A DNA stretch of 5,963 bases from Hyphomicrobiales bacterium. Its GTDB lineage: Bacteria; Pseudomonadota; Alphaproteobacteria; Rhizobiales; Beijerinckiaceae. The DNA lies in the NCBI GenBank assembly GCA_947374125.1, contig CANCAR010000171.1:1-5963 (forward strand), in the 5' to 3' direction. This document shows positions 4,275-5,963 of the stretch, piece after piece; within the stretch, counting starts at the first letter, position 1; each line of letters opens with the position of its first letter. The notes below the pieces were generated by a model. The model saw only the letters and a list, made by a program, of their open reading frames with translations. It was not told where the DNA came from and did no database searches. The position numbers were made by a program, and so were the translations under genes.

Positions 4275-5963
4275 TCAATGAAAATCGCGCGATTTTGGAA
4301 GCACACGGGCATTGCGTGGGTGGTGGGCTCTTCCCTCCGGGATCGGGCGTCTGACTTCGTCCGCGCGGGCGAGGGCGGTGGGCATGGTTTCACTGGAAAG
4401 CCTTGCGAGATCGCTTGTACGGTCAGTGATTTGGGCGATCACAAGATGCACAATCCCTTCCGGGCTTCGTTGCACGATGGCATCGACGCGGACGAGTCTT
4501 GCACCCATCACCACTTTTCTAAAGCGTTCCATCAGCGAGGGCCAGACGACGAGGTTGGCGATGCCGGTCTCATCTTCAATGGTCATGAACACAACGCCCT
4601 TAGCGCTGCCGGGCTTTTGGCGGATGAGCACGACGCCCGCAACCCGTACCCGCTTGCCATGGGCGAGGGATTTGACTTCGATACAGGGGAGCACGCCCTC
4701 GCTGCGATACAGGTCGCGTAAAAACATCATCGGATGGCCTTTGAGCGAGAGGCGCAGGGTTTGATAATCGGCAACCACATGTTCGCCCATCGGCATGGGT
4801 GGCAAGGTAATAAGTGGCTCGTCGGCGAGTTCGCGGGCATTCGCCGCCTCGAACAAGGGAAGCGCTTCGGCATCAGGGAGGCGTCGAACCTCCCAGCTGG
4901 CCTCGCGCCGATCAAGCCCCATGGAGCGCATGGCGTCGGCCTCGGCGATGAGCACAAGTGCGCGGCGGGGCAGTTCCGCCCGGCGCTGGAGCATTTCGGC
5001 GGAGGGGTAAAAGCCATTGCGGAAACTGACGATGCGGTCGGACCATTCCTCTCGAAATCCGTCGATCTGGCGAAAGCCAAGCCGTAGCGCCAGCGTTTCA
5101 TCCTGCCGCTCTTCTAAAGTGGCGTCCCACCGGCTCATATTCACATCGGGTGCGCGGGCTTCGACCTCGTGGTCGGTCGCGTCGCGCACGATTTGCGCGG
5201 GCGCGTAAAAGCCCATAGGTTGGCTGTTTAGCAACCCTGCTGCAAAGGCCGCAGGGTGGTGGCATTTGAGCCATGCGGAGGCATAGACCAGCAGCGCGAA
5301 GGAGGCGGCGTGGCTCTCGGGAAAGCCATATTCGCCAAAGCCTTCAATTTGCTTGAAGCAACGCGCGGCAAAATCGGCCTCATAGCCGCGTTGCACCATG
5401 CCATCGATCATTTTTTGCTGAAACAGACCGATGGTACCCACCCGGCGGAAGGTGGCCATGGCGCGGCGGAGCTTGTTGGCCTCGTCGGGCGTAAACTTAG
5501 CTGCTTCAATCGCAATCCGCATGGCTTGCTCTTGGAACAGCGGCACGCCTAGCGTTTTACCAAGCACGCGTTTGAGTTCATCAGGGGGGCCATGGGCGGG
5601 GGAGGGCGAGGGGAAATGCACCTTTTCCTTGCCCTGCCTACGGCGCAAATAAGGATGCACCATATCGCCCTGAATGGGGCCGGGGCGGACAATGGCAACC
5701 TCAATGACGAGATCATAAAAACAGGCGGGCTTGATGCGCGGCAGCATGTTCATCTGCGCGCGGCTCTCGACTTGGAACACGCCAACGGAATCGGCGCGTT
5801 GCAGCATGGCGTAAACAGCAGGGTCTTCCCGCGGGAGGGTGGCTAGATCATAGCGCGGGCCGCCATGTTGGGCGACAAGATCGAGCGCTTTGCGGATGCA
5901 GGTCAGCATGCCGAGCGCCAAGATATCGACCTTCATCAGGCCCAAGGCGGAGATATCATCCTT
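4275..5963 (-). CDS. dnaE2: Error-prone DNA polymerase DnaE2/ImuC, C-terminal half (partial)
   Basis: This C-family polymerase, which works with ImuA and ImuB, carries out SOS-induced translesion synthesis and mutagenesis in many bacteria without UmuDC. The window holds 562 C-terminal residues, open to the right edge. The family is usually a little over 1000 residues, so the PHP domain and first palm Asp pair lie outside. Numbering from the first visible codon (Lys1): GLMKVDILALG (8-18), whose Asp13 aligns with the third catalytic Asp of Pol III alpha; GVFQVESRAQMNMLPR (61-76); VRPGPIQGDMVHPYLRRR (92-109); LGVPLFQEQAMRIA (138-151); FGEYGFPESHAASFALL (209-225); a helix-hairpin-helix region (about 290-350); an OB-fold (about 435-517); and the typical end LPKSRDFH. 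The TTG at 5945 is internal. The C-terminus is intact. imuA/imuB and any LexA box would lie to the right, unseen. Confidence 0.95.
   Translation of the reverse strand, partial: KDDISALGLMKVDILALGMLTCIRKALDLVAQHGGPRYDLATLPREDPAVYAMLQRADSVGVFQVESRAQMNMLPRIKPACFYDLVIEVAIVRPGPIQGDMVHPYLRRRQGKEKVHFPSPSPAHGPPDELKRVLGKTLGVPLFQEQAMRIAIEAAKFTPDEANKLRRAMATFRRVGTIGLFQQKMIDGMVQRGYEADFAARCFKQIEGFGEYGFPESHAASFALLVYASAWLKCHHPAAFAAGLLNSQPMGFYAPAQIVRDATDHEVEARAPDVNMSRWDATLEERQDETLALRLGFRQIDGFREEWSDRIVSFRNGFYPSAEMLQRRAELPRRALVLIAEADAMRSMGLDRREASWEVRRLPDAEALPLFEAANARELADEPLITLPPMPMGEHVVADYQTLRLSLKGHPMMFLRDLYRSEGVLPCIEVKSLAHGKRVRVAGVVLIRQKPGSAKGVVFMTIEDETGIANLVVWPSLMERFRKVVMGARLVRVDAIVQRSPEGIVHLVIAQITDRTSDLARLSSETMPTALARADEVRRPIPEGRAHHPRNARVLPKSRDFH

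Noticed and set aside
4261..4277. Small hairpin overlapping the dnaE2 stop, considered as a terminator
   Set aside because: The stem is about six AT-rich pairs including a G-T pair, with no U-run placed after it. It is not a credible intrinsic terminator.
4312..5846. Several plus-strand ORFs of 60-156 codons opposite dnaE2
   Set aside because: They are shadows of a high-GC coding strand, with no recognisable domains, and lie wholly within a well-supported gene on the other strand.

Overview
The window looks like the chromosome of an alphaproteobacterium, probably of the Hyphomicrobiales (inference). Three things suggest this: the ureC-ureE-ureF-ureG gene order, an ImuC/DnaE2-type error-prone polymerase, and a palindromic intergenic element of the kind common in rhizobia and their relatives. 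Core genes are GC-rich. The toxin-antitoxin stretch near 3900-4260 is clearly AT-rich.

Layout, left to right. Positions 2-190 hold the last 62 codons of ureC (urease alpha subunit), on the + strand. They are followed by ureE (226-885), ureF (878-1558) and ureG (1555-2175), also +. These accessory genes load nickel into urease: UreE delivers Ni and here ends in an extreme His-rich tail, UreG is the GTPase, and UreF couples the GTPase to the apo-urease complex. ureE/ureF and ureF/ureG overlap, so the genes are probably co-translated. A gene-free gap (2176-2447) separates this operon from a convergent - strand gene and contains two inverted copies of a 45-bp double-hairpin unit (2235-2396).

The rest of the window is on the - strand. 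From upstream to downstream in transcription order it holds: the C-terminal half of dnaE2/imuC (4275 to the window edge), a toxin-first type II toxin-antitoxin pair (RelE-like toxin 3806-4171, XRE-family antitoxin 3483-3809), and a DHDPS/N-acetylneuraminate-lyase superfamily enzyme (2448-3380). The enzyme keeps the Schiff-base lysine and catalytic tyrosine but lacks the residues that define true dihydrodipicolinate synthase. The toxin-antitoxin pair has a readable promoter whose 17-bp spacer lies within a near-perfect 19-bp palindrome, a strong candidate for the autoregulatory operator.

Most of the window belongs to known families. The parts most worth a second look are the inverted palindromic element with compensatory stem changes, the TA promoter/operator on its AT-rich island directly behind dnaE2, the unusual active site of the DHDPS-like enzyme, and the UreE tail. 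I did not find a convincing wholly new multi-gene system.
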